From contig NZ_JACDXX010000007.1 in the NCBI RefSeq assembly GCF_020539525.1, positions 153,718 to 217,717 of the forward strand: a stretch of 64,000 nucleotides of DNA. Direction: 5' to 3'. The number at the start of each line of letters is the position of its first letter. Within the stretch, counting starts at the first letter, position 1. Positions 55,325-63,873 of this stretch are shown here, one piece after another. Made by a program: the position numbers and the translations under genes. Origin of the DNA: Pseudogemmobacter faecipullorum. GTDB taxonomy: Bacteria > Pseudomonadota > Alphaproteobacteria > Rhodobacterales > Rhodobacteraceae. The notes below the pieces were generated by a model, which made no database searches, was not told where the DNA came from, and saw only the letters and a program-made list of their open reading frames with translations.

Positions 55325-56974
55325 ATGGATCGCGATTACGTCATTATCGGAGCGGGTTCGGCGGGTTGCGCTATGGCTTACCGGCTGGCCGAGGCCGGAA
55401 AAACCGTCACGGTGATCGAATTTGGCGGCTCGGATGCCGGGCCTTTTATCAATATGCCGGGCGCTTTGTCCTATCCGATGAATATGCCGCTTTATGACTG
55501 GGGGCTGAAAACCGAGCCCGAGCCGCATCTGGGCGGGCGGGTTCTGGCCACGCCGCGCGGCAAGGTGATCGGCGGCTCCTCCTCGATCAATGGCATGGTC
55601 TATGTGCGCGGCCATGCCAAAGACTATGACCTCTGGGCCGAAATGGGGGCGGATGGCTGGTCCTATGCCGATGTGCTGCCCTATTTTAAGCGGATGGAAA
55701 CCAGCCATGGCGGTTCGGGCCCGGACTGGCGCGGCAGCAATGGGCCTTTGCACGTCAGCCGGGGCCCGCGCGACAATCCTTTGTTCAATGCCTTTATCGA
55801 GGCAGGCCGGGCCGCAGGCTATCCGGTGACCGAAGATTATAATGGCCGCCAGCAGGAGGGTTTCGGCCCGATGGAGGCGACGATCCACAGGGGTAAACGC
55901 TGGTCGGCGGCCAGTGCCTATCTGCGCCCGGCGCTGAAAACCGGCAGGGTCGCCATGGTGCGTGGCCTCGCGCGCCGGGTGGTGATCGAGGATGGCCGCG
56001 CGGTGGGGGTCGAGATCGACAGTAAGGCCGGGCGTCAGCTGATCCGGGCGCGCCAGGAGGTAATCATTGCCGCCTCTTCGCTCAATTCACCGAAACTGCT
56101 GATGCTGTCGGGGTTCGGGCCCGAGGCGCATCTGCGTGAACATGGCATCGAGGTGCTGGCCGACCGGCCGGGCGTGGGTGCCAATCTCCAGGACCATATG
56201 GAGATCTATATGCAGTACCAGGCCTCGCAGCCGGTCACTTTGTATAAATACTGGAATCTGTTCGGCAAAGCCTGGGTCGGGGCGAACTGGCTGTTGCTGA
56301 ATCGCGGCCCCGGCACGTCGAACCAGTTTGAGAGCTGCGGCTTTATCCGCTCGGCCGCGGGCAAGGAATATCCCGATATTCAGTATCATTTCCTGCCGAT
56401 TGCGGTGCGCTATGATGGTAAGGCGGCGGCGGGAGGCCATGGCTTCCAGGTCCATGTCGGGCCAATGCGCTCAAAATCGCGCGGCTCGGTCACTTTGCGC
56501 TCAAACCGGCCCGAGGATGCGCCGGTGATCCGCTTTAACTATATGTCTCACCCCGAGGACTGGGTGGATTTCCGGGCCTGTGTGCGGCTGACGCGCGAGG
56601 TTTTCGCACAGGCGCCGATGGCGCAATATGTGAAACAGGAGATCCAGCCCGGCGCGGATATTCAGACCGATGCCGGGATCGACGCCTTTATCCGCGACCA
56701 TGCCGAAAGCGCCTATCACCCCTGCGGCACGGCGCGGATGGGGCGCGCCAGCGATCCGATGGCGGTGGTCGATCCCGAATGCCGGGTGATCGGGGTCGAG
56801 GGGCTGCGCCTTGCCGACAGCTCGATCTTCCCCCAGGTGACCAATGGCAATCTCAACGGTCCCTCGATCATGACCGGCGAAAAGGCCGCCGACCACATTC
56901 TGGGTCGCCAGCCGCTGCCGCCGTCCAACCAGGAGCCCTGGATCAATCCCGACTGGCGGGTTTCGCAGCGCTGA
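55325..56974 (+). CDS. betA: Choline dehydrogenase
   Basis: 549 aa from the ATG at 55325 ([20 protein letters not shown]). GMC-type FAD enzyme: GAGSAG at the N-terminus, [18 protein letters not shown] (signature 1), and the C-terminal [10 protein letters not shown] with the catalytic His. It oxidises choline to betaine aldehyde at the membrane. It is last in betIBA; betC is absent. Confidence 0.95.
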   Translation: MDRDYVIIGAGSAGCAMAYRLAEAGKTVTVIEFGGSDAGPFINMPGALSYPMNMPLYDWGLKTEPEPHLGGRVLATPRGKVIGGSSSINGMVYVRGHAKDYDLWAEMGADGWSYADVLPYFKRMETSHGGSGPDWRGSNGPLHVSRGPRDNPLFNAFIEAGRAAGYPVTEDYNGRQQEGFGPMEATIHRGKRWSAASAYLRPALKTGRVAMVRGLARRVVIEDGRAVGVEIDSKAGRQLIRARQEVIIAASSLNSPKLLMLSGFGPEAHLREHGIEVLADRPGVGANLQDHMEIYMQYQASQPVTLYKYWNLFGKAWVGANWLLLNRGPGTSNQFESCGFIRSAAGKEYPDIQYHFLPIAVRYDGKAAAGGHGFQVHVGPMRSKSRGSVTLRSNRPEDAPVIRFNYMSHPEDWVDFRACVRLTREVFAQAPMAQYVKQEIQPGADIQTDAGIDAFIRDHAESAYHPCGTARMGRASDPMAVVDPECRVIGVEGLRLADSSIFPQVTNGNLNGPSIMTGEKAADHILGRQPLPPSNQEPWINPDWRVSQR

Positions 56975-57046
56975 TTTGATCGGGGTCAAAGCGCGGCGGA
57001 ATCAGACCTGTCAGACAGGGGGAAAGAATGGAAGGAGAGCAGACCC

Positions 57047-57289
57047 ATGTCGAATACCCCGCATACGCTGAAGGATGAATTCCCCGGTGAAGAGGCCCGG
57101 ATCACGGCGCTGAAAACCTCGGACAGCCGCTTTGCCAGCCTGTTGGAAGAATATGATGTGGTGAATGATCAGGTGCACCGGGCCGAGAGCCGCATCGACA
57201 CCGTATCGGAAGAGCATGAGGAAGGCCTGCGCCGCAACCGCTCGCGGCTGAAAGACCAGATCGCGGCGGCGCTGCGCGCCACGGTCTGA
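57047..57289 (+). CDS. YdcH-family small protein (DUF465)
   Basis: 80 aa, helical and charged, with LKDEFPGEEARITALKTSD and FASLLEEYDVVNDQVHRAES. Typical length for the family; GAAGGAGAG lies upstream. Function not known. A terminator (57319-57349) follows. Confidence 0.85.
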   Translation: MSNTPHTLKDEFPGEEARITALKTSDSRFASLLEEYDVVNDQVHRAESRIDTVSEEHEEGLRRNRSRLKDQIAAALRATV

Positions 57290-57318
57290 GCTGACCGGGG
57301 CTCAGGATCAATAGTCAG

Positions 57319-57349
57319 AAAAGGGCAGGGCTGCGGCTCTGCCCTTTTT
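57319..57349. terminator. Bidirectional terminator between the YdcH-like gene and the PccR-like gene
   Basis: AAAAGGGCAG (57319-57328) pairs with CTGCCCTTTT (57339-57348) and runs into a T-stretch. It terminates both convergent genes. Confidence 0.88.
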
Positions 57350-57360
57350 ACGTTCACGGG

Positions 57361-58758
57361 CTATTGCGCAATCTCATAGGGCAGCAGGTTGCGGTCATGC
57401 GGGTTGATGCGCAGCCGCCGCTCCAGCGGTGGCACCGAGCGCTGATGGCAATGCGCCCGCTCGCAGATCCGGCAGGAAATGCCGATTGGCTCGAACCGGC
57501 CGCGCGGGTCGAGCCCGTCGGAATAGACCAGCTCAGCCGCATGCTGCACCTCGCAGCCCAGACCAATGGCATAGCGGCGCACCGGGGCGAGAAAGGCCTC
57601 GGCGGGTTTGGAGACTTCGCAGGCGATATTGAGATAGCGCACCCCGTCGGGGGTCTCGACAAACTGGCGCAGGAATTTGCCGGGCGTCTCAAAGGCCTGG
57701 TGCACGTTCCAGAGCGGGCAGGCGCCGCCAAAACGGGCGAATTGCAGCCTTGTGGCTGAATGACGCTTGGTGATTGTTCCGGCCTGATCGACGCGGACGA
57801 AGAAGAAGGGGATGCCCTTGGCTCCGGGGCGCTGCAGCGTCGAGAGGCGATGCGCCACCTGCTCGATCGAGGCGCCGAAGCGATCGGCAAGCCGGGCGAG
57901 ATCATGGCGGGTCTCGCGGGCGGCCTCAAGAAAGGCGCGGTAGGGCAGCAGCGCCGCCCCGGCAAAGTAGTTAGCCAGGCCGATCTTGGCGATATCGCGC
58001 GCCTCGGGCGTCGAGAACCGCGCCAGATCCAGCGTCGCCTCGATCAGTTCATTCTGGGTCAGCAGCGCCAGCTGGAACAGCAGCTGAAAGCGCCTCGTGC
58101 CATCCTGGGCGCGCGAGGAAATGGTCAGGCGGCGGGTCTCGGGATCGTAATGGCGCAGCCCGGGCAACTCGGCATAATGCAGCGAAATGCCTTTGCGGTG
58201 CAGCAGATCCTCGGCCAGTTTCAGGACATCGCGTTTCGGCCCGGCAGAGGAGGCAAAATGCTCGGCGGCGCGGTCGACGGCATCAATATAATTGTCGCAA
58301 TAATGGAAGAAATCGCGCACCTCCTCCCAGGGCGAGGGGCGCAGGCCGGTATCCTCGCGCCCCAGAGCCTCATCCAGCGAGGCAAGGCGCTCATGGCTTT
58401 GCCGGTAGGCGCGGTGCAGATCGAGGAAAGCCCGCGCCAGCGCCGGGGCGTTGGAGGCGGCAAGGCGCAGATCGGCCAGCGGCGGGGCCGAGGCGGTAAA
58501 AACCGGATCGGCCAGGGCCTCGCGCATATCGGTGACCAGTCGCTCGCTTTCGCCCACGGTCAGCTCGGTCACATCAAGACCGAATTCCTGGGCCAGCGCC
58601 AGCACCACCGCGGCTGAGACCGGGCGGTGATTATTTTCCATCTGGTTCAGATAGGGCAGCGAGACGCCCAGCTTTTCGGCAAAGGCTTTCTGCGTGAGGC
58701 TGAGGCGGCTGCGGATTTCGCGCAGTTTTACCCCGGCATAAAGCTTTTGCGTGGCCAT
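57361..58758 (-). CDS. pccR: Short-chain acyl-CoA-responsive XRE regulator (PccR/ScfR-like)
   Basis: 465 aa from the ATG at 58758 (CGGAGCTGACC upstream). N-terminal XRE helix-turn-helix (about 10-60: SLTQKAFAEKLGVSLPYLNQ), a central ImmA/IrrE-like region (about 150-290), and a C-terminal cysteine-rich DUF2083-type domain (GISCRICERAHCHQRS). The architecture matches PccR, which in Rhodobacter sphaeroides controls propionyl-CoA carboxylase genes. Target genes are not adjacent. The assignment to PccR rather than another ScfR member is likely but not certain. Confidence 0.8.
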   Translation of the reverse strand: MATQKLYAGVKLREIRSRLSLTQKAFAEKLGVSLPYLNQMENNHRPVSAAVVLALAQEFGLDVTELTVGESERLVTDMREALADPVFTASAPPLADLRLAASNAPALARAFLDLHRAYRQSHERLASLDEALGREDTGLRPSPWEEVRDFFHYCDNYIDAVDRAAEHFASSAGPKRDVLKLAEDLLHRKGISLHYAELPGLRHYDPETRRLTISSRAQDGTRRFQLLFQLALLTQNELIEATLDLARFSTPEARDIAKIGLANYFAGAALLPYRAFLEAARETRHDLARLADRFGASIEQVAHRLSTLQRPGAKGIPFFFVRVDQAGTITKRHSATRLQFARFGGACPLWNVHQAFETPGKFLRQFVETPDGVRYLNIACEVSKPAEAFLAPVRRYAIGLGCEVQHAAELVYSDGLDPRGRFEPIGISCRICERAHCHQRSVPPLERRLRINPHDRNLLPYEIAQ

Positions 58759-58770
58759 GGTCAGCTCCGT

Positions 58771-58798
58771 TTTGCAAAGCTGATCGTGGCTTTGCAAA
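58771..58798 (-). promoter_or_regulatory. Two TTTGCAAA palindromes upstream of the PccR-like gene
   Basis: Perfect palindromes TTTGCAAA at 58771-58778 and 58791-58798, centres 20 bp apart (about two helical turns). They lie 13-40 bp before the start codon, overlapping the probable promoter (TTGACC at 58806-58811). ScfR-type regulators bind TTTGCAAA pairs; I recall a 4-bp spacer for PccR, here 12 bp. Suggests autoregulation. Confidence 0.75.
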
Positions 58799-58972
58799 AT
58801 CCGGGGGTCAAGGGCCTGCGGCAGTGCTGACACATTCCTGTGGAGGAGGCGGTGGATAATTCCCCAAACCCTGTGGTTTGGCTGTTGACTCTGACCCCTG
58901 GACCCTTAAAAGGCTGGTTCAAAGAATATTCGCGGGAAGAGGCGTCTTTTCCCGATCCAGGAGAGACGAACT

Positions 58973-59140
58973 ATGGCGAAGCCGACGACGATCAAGATCC
59001 GTCTGAACTCGACGGCGGGCACCGGGCACTTCTATGTGACCAAGAAGAATGCCCGCACCATGACCGAAAAGATGGTCGTGAAGAAATATGACCCCGTCAA
59101 GCGCGAGCATGTCGAATATAAAGAAGGCAAGATCAAGTAA
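58973..59140 (+). CDS. rpmG: 50S ribosomal protein L33
   Basis: 55 aa, reading [20 protein letters not shown] then [20 protein letters not shown] and ending KEGKIK. It is easily missed because of its length. GGAGAGACGAACT precedes the ATG. L33 is the noncysteine form. Monocistronic; a terminator follows at 59164. Confidence 0.96.
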   Translation: MAKPTTIKIRLNSTAGTGHFYVTKKNARTMTEKMVVKKYDPVKREHVEYKEGKIK

Positions 59141-59163
59141 GATCTGCTTTTCCCTTCGGGATG

Positions 59164-59193
59164 AAGGCCGTACCCTCAAGGGTGCGGCCTTTT
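59164..59193 (+). terminator. Rho-independent terminator after rpmG
   Basis: AAGGCCG (59164-59170) pairs with CGGCCTT (59185-59191), with inner ACCCT/AGGGT, then TTT. It is 24 bp past the stop. Confidence 0.85.
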
Positions 59194-59252
59194 CGCATTC
59201 CTGCCACCCGGGCAGGGCGGCAGAGCTGCAACTGGCGTAAAGGGGGGGCGCA

Positions 59253-59774
59253 ATGCAGAGGGTGATGATCATCGGCCAGCCCGGATCGGGCAAATCGACC
59301 CTGGCGCGAATCCTGGGCCAGAGGCTGGGTCTGCCGGTTTTCCATATCGATCATATCCACTGGCAACCTGGCTGGTCCGAGCGGCCACGCCCTGAGAAAA
59401 CCATGCTCTGCCATGGGGTTGAGGCCGGAGAGGAATGGGTGTTCGAAGGCGGGCATTCCGCCACCTGGGATAATCGTCTGGCGCGGGCCGATCTGCTGAT
59501 CTGGCTCGACCTGCCGCTGGGGCTGCGGTTTTACCTGGTGGTGAAACGCAGCCTGCGCTATCTGGGCCGCTCGCGGCCCGATCTGCCCGAGGGCTGCCCC
59601 GAGCGGCTGGACCGCAATACGCTGATCTTCTGGCGCTGGATCTGGGACAGCCGGCATTCAGCGCGCCGGCAGATGCAGAGGCTTGCCGCCAGCGAGGCGG
59701 CGCAGGGCAGGCTGGTGCATCTGCAAAGCCGGGCGGCGGTCCGGGCCTGGCTGGAAAGCCTGCCCGCAAAATGA
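59253..59774 (+). CDS. P-loop kinase, FlaR/adenylate-kinase-like
   Basis: 173 aa. Walker A GQPGSGKST at about 8-16; FHIDHIHWQPGW and WVFEGGHSATWDNRL match the 'topology modulation protein' FlaR group of small NTP-binding proteins. Function uncertain; nucleotide kinase activity is plausible. Single gene between terminators. Confidence 0.8.
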   Translation: MQRVMIIGQPGSGKSTLARILGQRLGLPVFHIDHIHWQPGWSERPRPEKTMLCHGVEAGEEWVFEGGHSATWDNRLARADLLIWLDLPLGLRFYLVVKRSLRYLGRSRPDLPEGCPERLDRNTLIFWRWIWDSRHSARRQMQRLAASEAAQGRLVHLQSRAAVRAWLESLPAK

Positions 59775-59803
59775 AAAGGGCCGGTCGCATGGACCGGCCC
59801 TTT
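59775..59803. terminator. Bidirectional terminator between the P-loop gene and the Bax-inhibitor gene
   Basis: AAAGGGCCGGTC (59775-59786) pairs perfectly with GACCGGCCCTTT (59792-59803). It serves both convergent genes. Confidence 0.88.
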
Positions 59804-59823
59804 CGCATTTTCGGTTCCGTCGC

Positions 59824-60600
59824 TTATTCGCGGTTGCCCATGAACTGCAGCAGGAACATGAACAGGTTGATGAAGTCGAGATAGAGGCTCAGCGCGCCCA
59901 TGATCGCGGCTTTGCCCAGCCATTCCTGATCGCCATGCACCGCATGTTCGATATAGGTGTTCTTGATGTTCTGGGTGTCATAGGCGGTCAGACCGGCAAA
60001 GATCAGCACACCGATCACCGACACTGCGAAGGACAGGGCCGAGGAAGCGATGAAGATATTGACGATCGAAGCGACCACCAGGCCGATCAGCCCCATCATC
60101 AGGAAGGTGCCCATGCCCGAGAGGTCACGCTTGGTGGTGTAGCCATAGAGCGACAGGCCCGCAAAAGCGATTGCGGTGATCAGGAAGGTCTGTGCGATCG
60201 AGGTCGCGGTGAAGACGAGGAAGATCGACGAGATCGACACGCCCATTGCCACGGCATAAACGTAGAAGAACAGCTGCGCCGCCGAGGCCGACAGACGGTT
60301 GATCATCGCCGAGAAGGCAAAGACCAGCACCAGCGGCAGGAACATCACAACCCATTTCAGCGGCGAGGCATAAAGCGCATAGCCGAAATCGGTCAGATAT
60401 TTATTGGCGCCGATCTGTGCGACGCCGGCTGCGGCATCCGAGGTGACCGCAAGGCCCGAGATCGCCCAGGCCGCAGCCCCGGTGATCAGCATCGCTACGG
60501 ACATCAGCCCGTAGACCTTATTCATATGGGCGCGCAGCCCTTCATCAATCTGAGCGCGGGCGCCAACGCCGACACCACGCACCGTTTCATACTGAGCCAT
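59824..60600 (-). CDS. Bax inhibitor-1 / YbhL family membrane protein
   Basis: 258 aa from the ATG at 60600 (GGAGGC upstream). Seven hydrophobic segments; family features MNKVYGLMSVAMLITGAAAW and DTQNIKNTYIEHAV (C-terminal TM7 region). BI-1 proteins are calcium-leak or protease-linked membrane proteins; precise role unknown. Its 5' leader resembles the ybhL RNA motif. Confidence 0.9.
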   Translation of the reverse strand: MAQYETVRGVGVGARAQIDEGLRAHMNKVYGLMSVAMLITGAAAWAISGLAVTSDAAAGVAQIGANKYLTDFGYALYASPLKWVVMFLPLVLVFAFSAMINRLSASAAQLFFYVYAVAMGVSISSIFLVFTATSIAQTFLITAIAFAGLSLYGYTTKRDLSGMGTFLMMGLIGLVVASIVNIFIASSALSFAVSVIGVLIFAGLTAYDTQNIKNTYIEHAVHGDQEWLGKAAIMGALSLYLDFINLFMFLLQFMGNRE

Positions 60601-60604
60601 TAAA

Positions 60605-60680
60605 GCCTCCGATGTTGTCCCTGAGGGCAACGCCGGGGAGTCCGGCGCACCTTATGGGGGAAATATCGGTGCTAAGGCCT
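60605..60680 (-). ncRNA. Probable ybhL leader RNA motif
   Basis: Leader of the YbhL/BI-1 gene. Hairpin CGCCGG/CCGGCG (60631-60647); GTTG-CCCT-CA-GGG-ACAAC pairing next to it; and alternative pairings GCACC:GGTGC and CCTTA:TAAGG that share bases (60647-60654 with 60668-60677), so only one can form. The ybhL motif is known upstream of this gene family in alphaproteobacteria. Match by memory and position, not by covariance model. Confidence 0.5.
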
Positions 60681-60776
60681 CAGATTTCAAGAAATTCTCC
60701 CCCGGTTTTCTGAAAAATCATGCGAGAGCACCGTTATCGCTGTCCGGGCCGGAAAAACCACTCCCGGGGCGGGGGC

Positions 60777-61073
60777 TCACAACCTCCAGTGGTCCGGTGC
60801 ATCCCAGAAGGCGCGACTGCTTTCCCTGCGCGCCTGATCCGGGGTCACGCTGATATCTTCCAGCATCCGGGCGTCGAGCCGGGCCAGATCGCGGCGCTGC
60901 CCGCTGAGGCTATACGCATGCAGAAAACCGCGCCAGAGCCGCAAAGCCAGCCGGACGGGCCGCAGGATCAGCAGCCAGCCGGAGCGGTGGGAGAGGGTGG
61001 GGGGAAGATCGGGCATCACATCCTCGGCTTTTGCTGATCCATCTGTTTTTGTGATCTGTATCGGCTGCGCCAT
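60777..61073 (-). CDS. DUF1127 domain protein
   Basis: 98 aa from the ATG at 61073, the second of two consecutive ATG codons (AAGGG upstream). The C-terminal DUF1127 signature RRDLARLDARMLEDISVTPD is followed by ARRESSRAFWDAPDHW. The Arg-rich motif can bind RNA or DNA in relatives. It is divergent from a LysR gene. Confidence 0.82.
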   Translation of the reverse strand: MAQPIQITKTDGSAKAEDVMPDLPPTLSHRSGWLLILRPVRLALRLWRGFLHAYSLSGQRRDLARLDARMLEDISVTPDQARRESSRAFWDAPDHWRL

Positions 61074-61152
61074 CATCACCCTTGATGTTGTGGCAAAGAA
61101 TTTAGCATAATGAAAACGAATGATTGTGACATGGTACATCAGGATTTGTGAT

Positions 61153-62010
61153 ATGATGCGGAACCTCGATCTGACGGCGCTGCGCGCTTTCGTCACCGTG
61201 GCTGATACCGGCGGGGTGACGCGGGCGGCAGGATTTCTCAATCTGACGCAATCGGCGGTCTCGATGCAGCTGAAGCGGCTGGAGGAGGCGCTGGGGCAGG
61301 TGCTGTTCCTGCGCGCGCAGCGCCGGCTGGTGCTCTCGCCCGAGGGCGAGCTGCTGCTGTCTTACGGGCGGCGTATGATCGCGCTCAATGATGAGGCGGT
61401 GTCGCGGCTCGGGGCAGGGGCTTTTGAGGGCGAGATCCGGCTTGGCGTGCCCTATGATGTGGTCTATCCCGCCATACCGCCGATCATGAAGCGGCTGTCC
61501 CAGCTCTATCCGCTGATGCGGATCAGCCTCGTTTCGTCTTTCACTGTGCTGCTGAAAGAGGAATTCGCCCGCGGCAAATTCGATGTGATCGTCACCACCG
61601 AACAGCAGCCCGATGCCGGGGCCGAGGTGCTGGATCAGCGTAATCTGTACTGGATCGGTGCGGTTGACGGCACGTGCTGGCAGCGTCGCCCCTTGCGGCT
61701 GGGGTTCAAACAGGCCTGTATCTTCCGCCCGCTGGCGCAGGAGGCGCTGGAGGCGGCGGGTATCCCCTGGGAAATGGCGGTGGATGGCGAGAGCGATCAG
61801 GTGATCGATGCCTCGGTCGCCGCGGATCTGGCGGTGACGGTACGTGTGGCAGGCGGCGTGCCCGAGGCGACCATGCCGATCCTGAATGAGAATGCGCTGC
61901 CGCCGCTGGGCCAGACCCGGATCGGCCTTTACCGCCAGGAGCGGTTTAAGGGGGAGGTGGCCGAGGCCTTGCTGCATGAGCTGCGCTTTGCCTATCGCAG
62001 CGCGGCCTGA
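61153..62010 (+). CDS. LysR-family transcriptional regulator
   Basis: 285 aa from the ATG at 61153. Winged helix at about 5-65 (RNLDLTALRAFVTVADTGG, ...TQSAVSMQLKRLEEALGQ). The effector domain is at about 90-285. It diverges from the DUF1127 gene (79 bp between starts), and may control it; its 3' end meets a quinone reductase gene. Confidence 0.88.
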   Translation: MMRNLDLTALRAFVTVADTGGVTRAAGFLNLTQSAVSMQLKRLEEALGQVLFLRAQRRLVLSPEGELLLSYGRRMIALNDEAVSRLGAGAFEGEIRLGVPYDVVYPAIPPIMKRLSQLYPLMRISLVSSFTVLLKEEFARGKFDVIVTTEQQPDAGAEVLDQRNLYWIGAVDGTCWQRRPLRLGFKQACIFRPLAQEALEAAGIPWEMAVDGESDQVIDASVAADLAVTVRVAGGVPEATMPILNENALPPLGQTRIGLYRQERFKGEVAEALLHELRFAYRSAA

Positions 62011-62057
62011 TCCGCTGCGACAGGGCCGCCTGAACCCTGGCTGAGCTCTGGCCGGGC

Positions 62058-63029
62058 TCAGCCGGTCAGCAGCACCAGTTTGCCGCTGACCTCGCGCCTG
62101 CGGATCGCGTCGAGCCCCTGCTGCAGATCGGCAAAGGCCAGCTCGGCGGCAATCAGCGGCTGAATGCGGCCCTCGCCCCACCAGCTGAGCAGTTCGGCGA
62201 GGCTGTCGCGCAGCACTTCGGGGGCAAAATCAAGATAGCCGCCCCACCACAGGCCGATCACCGAGATATTGCGCACCAGGAGCTGGTTGAGCGGTACCTG
62301 GGGCACGTCGCCCCCGGCAAAGCCAATTGCCAGCATCCGCCCGCCCGGCCGGGTGGCGCGCATTGCCGCATCAAAACCCGGCCCGCCCACCGTATCATAG
62401 GTGACATCGATACCGCCGAGGTCGCGCAGCAGGGCCTTCAGATCGGGGGTGTCGCTGTCGATCACCACATCGGCCCCGGCAGCGCGGGCGATCTGTGCTT
62501 TATCCGCGCCGCGCACCGAGGCGATCACCCGTGCCCCCATCAGATGGCCAAGGCTGACCGCGGTCAGCCCGACCCCGCCCGATGCGCCCGAAACGAAGAG
62601 CGTCTCGCCGGCGCGCAGCTGCGCCTTTTCTTTCAGCGCCAGATGCGAGGTGCCCCAGGCGATCTGAAACCCGGCGGCGGTGGCGAAGGGCATTCCGGGC
62701 GGCAGGATCAGCAGATCGCGCCGGGGCACCAGAGCATATTCGGCAAAGGCGCCGCATTTCACATGCGCCGCCACCCTGGTGCCGGCAGCCGGGCCCGCGC
62801 CGCCTGATTCCGGCGCGACAACCTCTCCGGCCAGTTCAAGCCCGGGGATGAAGGGCAGGGGGTTGCGCACCTGGTAGCGGCCCTGAACCATCAGCAGATC
62901 GGCGAAATTCAGACCTGCCGCCCGGATGCGCACCAGCACTTCTCCCGGCCCGGGCACCGGAACCGGCAGCTCGGTCAGGCTTGCAGACTCACCGGTTCTG
63001 CTGATCTGCCAGGCCATCATTTTACGCAT
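62058..63029 (-). CDS. NADPH:quinone oxidoreductase (zinc-independent MDR family)
   Basis: 323 aa. GroES-like domain (about 1-120) with LNFADLLMVQGRYQVRNPLPF; Rossmann domain with GASGGVGLTAVSLGHLMGARV (about 148-168, in parts) binding NADPH. No structural or catalytic zinc cysteines are seen, which fits the QOR subgroup. Convergent with the LysR gene. Confidence 0.87.
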   Translation of the reverse strand: MRKMMAWQISRTGESASLTELPVPVPGPGEVLVRIRAAGLNFADLLMVQGRYQVRNPLPFIPGLELAGEVVAPESGGAGPAAGTRVAAHVKCGAFAEYALVPRRDLLILPPGMPFATAAGFQIAWGTSHLALKEKAQLRAGETLFVSGASGGVGLTAVSLGHLMGARVIASVRGADKAQIARAAGADVVIDSDTPDLKALLRDLGGIDVTYDTVGGPGFDAAMRATRPGGRMLAIGFAGGDVPQVPLNQLLVRNISVIGLWWGGYLDFAPEVLRDSLAELLSWWGEGRIQPLIAAELAFADLQQGLDAIRRREVSGKLVLLTG

Positions 63030-63452
63030 TATTTCATATCCTTAGCCAGAACAGATGCCAGAGGGATCCCGTCATCCCCTGGCGGCTCCGCGGCACCCTG
63101 GCGGGCTGCGAGGCATCTGCCAAGAAAAAATCTGCACAGCAAGGCAGCCAACTCGCGTGAAGCGCGTTAACAGTCAGATCTGCACCCCGGCCCGGTTGCA
63201 GCTCCGGGCCCAGGCCCTGCTCCCGAAGCGGGGCAGGCAGGGCAGGAATGCGGCGCGCGACAGGGGCGGGGTGGCGGATTTTCGATGTCTGTAACGGGAT
63301 GGATGAGAAATTGTGATGCGAAATCTGGCGGAGTTTGAGAGACGCGCCTGGGTTGAAGCCTGCGCTGTGGTCTAATACACCGGGGTTGAGCGGAAGTGTC
63401 GCGGTTCAGTCGGAACGGATTGTTGTATATTAGTGAGTATGGAGTTAAATAG
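63030..63452. other. Intergenic stretch upstream of the XRE gene
   Basis: About 420 bp. The right third (from about 63370) is AT-richer (GGATTGTTGTATATTAGTGAG) and should hold the XRE gene promoter. The rest has no supportable gene. Confidence 0.45.
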
Positions 63453-63818
63453 ATGAAACATCCCGTTGACGCACATGTCGGCAAGCGCATTCGCCATCGT
63501 CGCTGGATGCTGGGCATGACCCAACAGCAGCTGGCCGATAAGGTCGGCATTAAATTCCAGCAGATCCAGAAGTATGAAACCGGGATGAACCGGGTCAGCG
63601 CCTCTCGTCTGTGGGACGTGTCTGATGCGCTCAGCGTGCAGATTTCCTTCTTCTTTGAGGGGCTGAGCGAAGCCGGTTCGGAAAAGCCGCGCCATCAGCA
63701 GGGCGATATGATGGCGGATAAAGAGGCGCTTGAACTGGTGCGCTCCTATTATGCCATTCCCGAGGCGCAGCGCCGCCGCCTGTTCGATCTGGCCAGGGTG
63801 CTGTCGGAAGCCGCCTGA
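63453..63818 (+). CDS. XRE-family regulator conserved in Rhodobacterales
   Basis: 121 aa. HTH at about 10-65 (VGKRIRHRRWMLGMTQQQLA, ...KFQQIQKYETGMNRVSASRL). C-terminal helix ALELVRSYYAIPEAQRRRLFDLARVL. GGAG lies 9 bp before the start. This gene is usually next to lnt and metK in relatives (from memory); here an IS-like sequence follows. Confidence 0.88.
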   Translation: MKHPVDAHVGKRIRHRRWMLGMTQQQLADKVGIKFQQIQKYETGMNRVSASRLWDVSDALSVQISFFFEGLSEAGSEKPRHQQGDMMADKEALELVRSYYAIPEAQRRRLFDLARVLSEAA

Positions 63819-63873
63819 GGCTTTTTGCTGAAAACCGCGCTCTGAAATCTGCGTGCTGAATTCCCCGGCAGCC

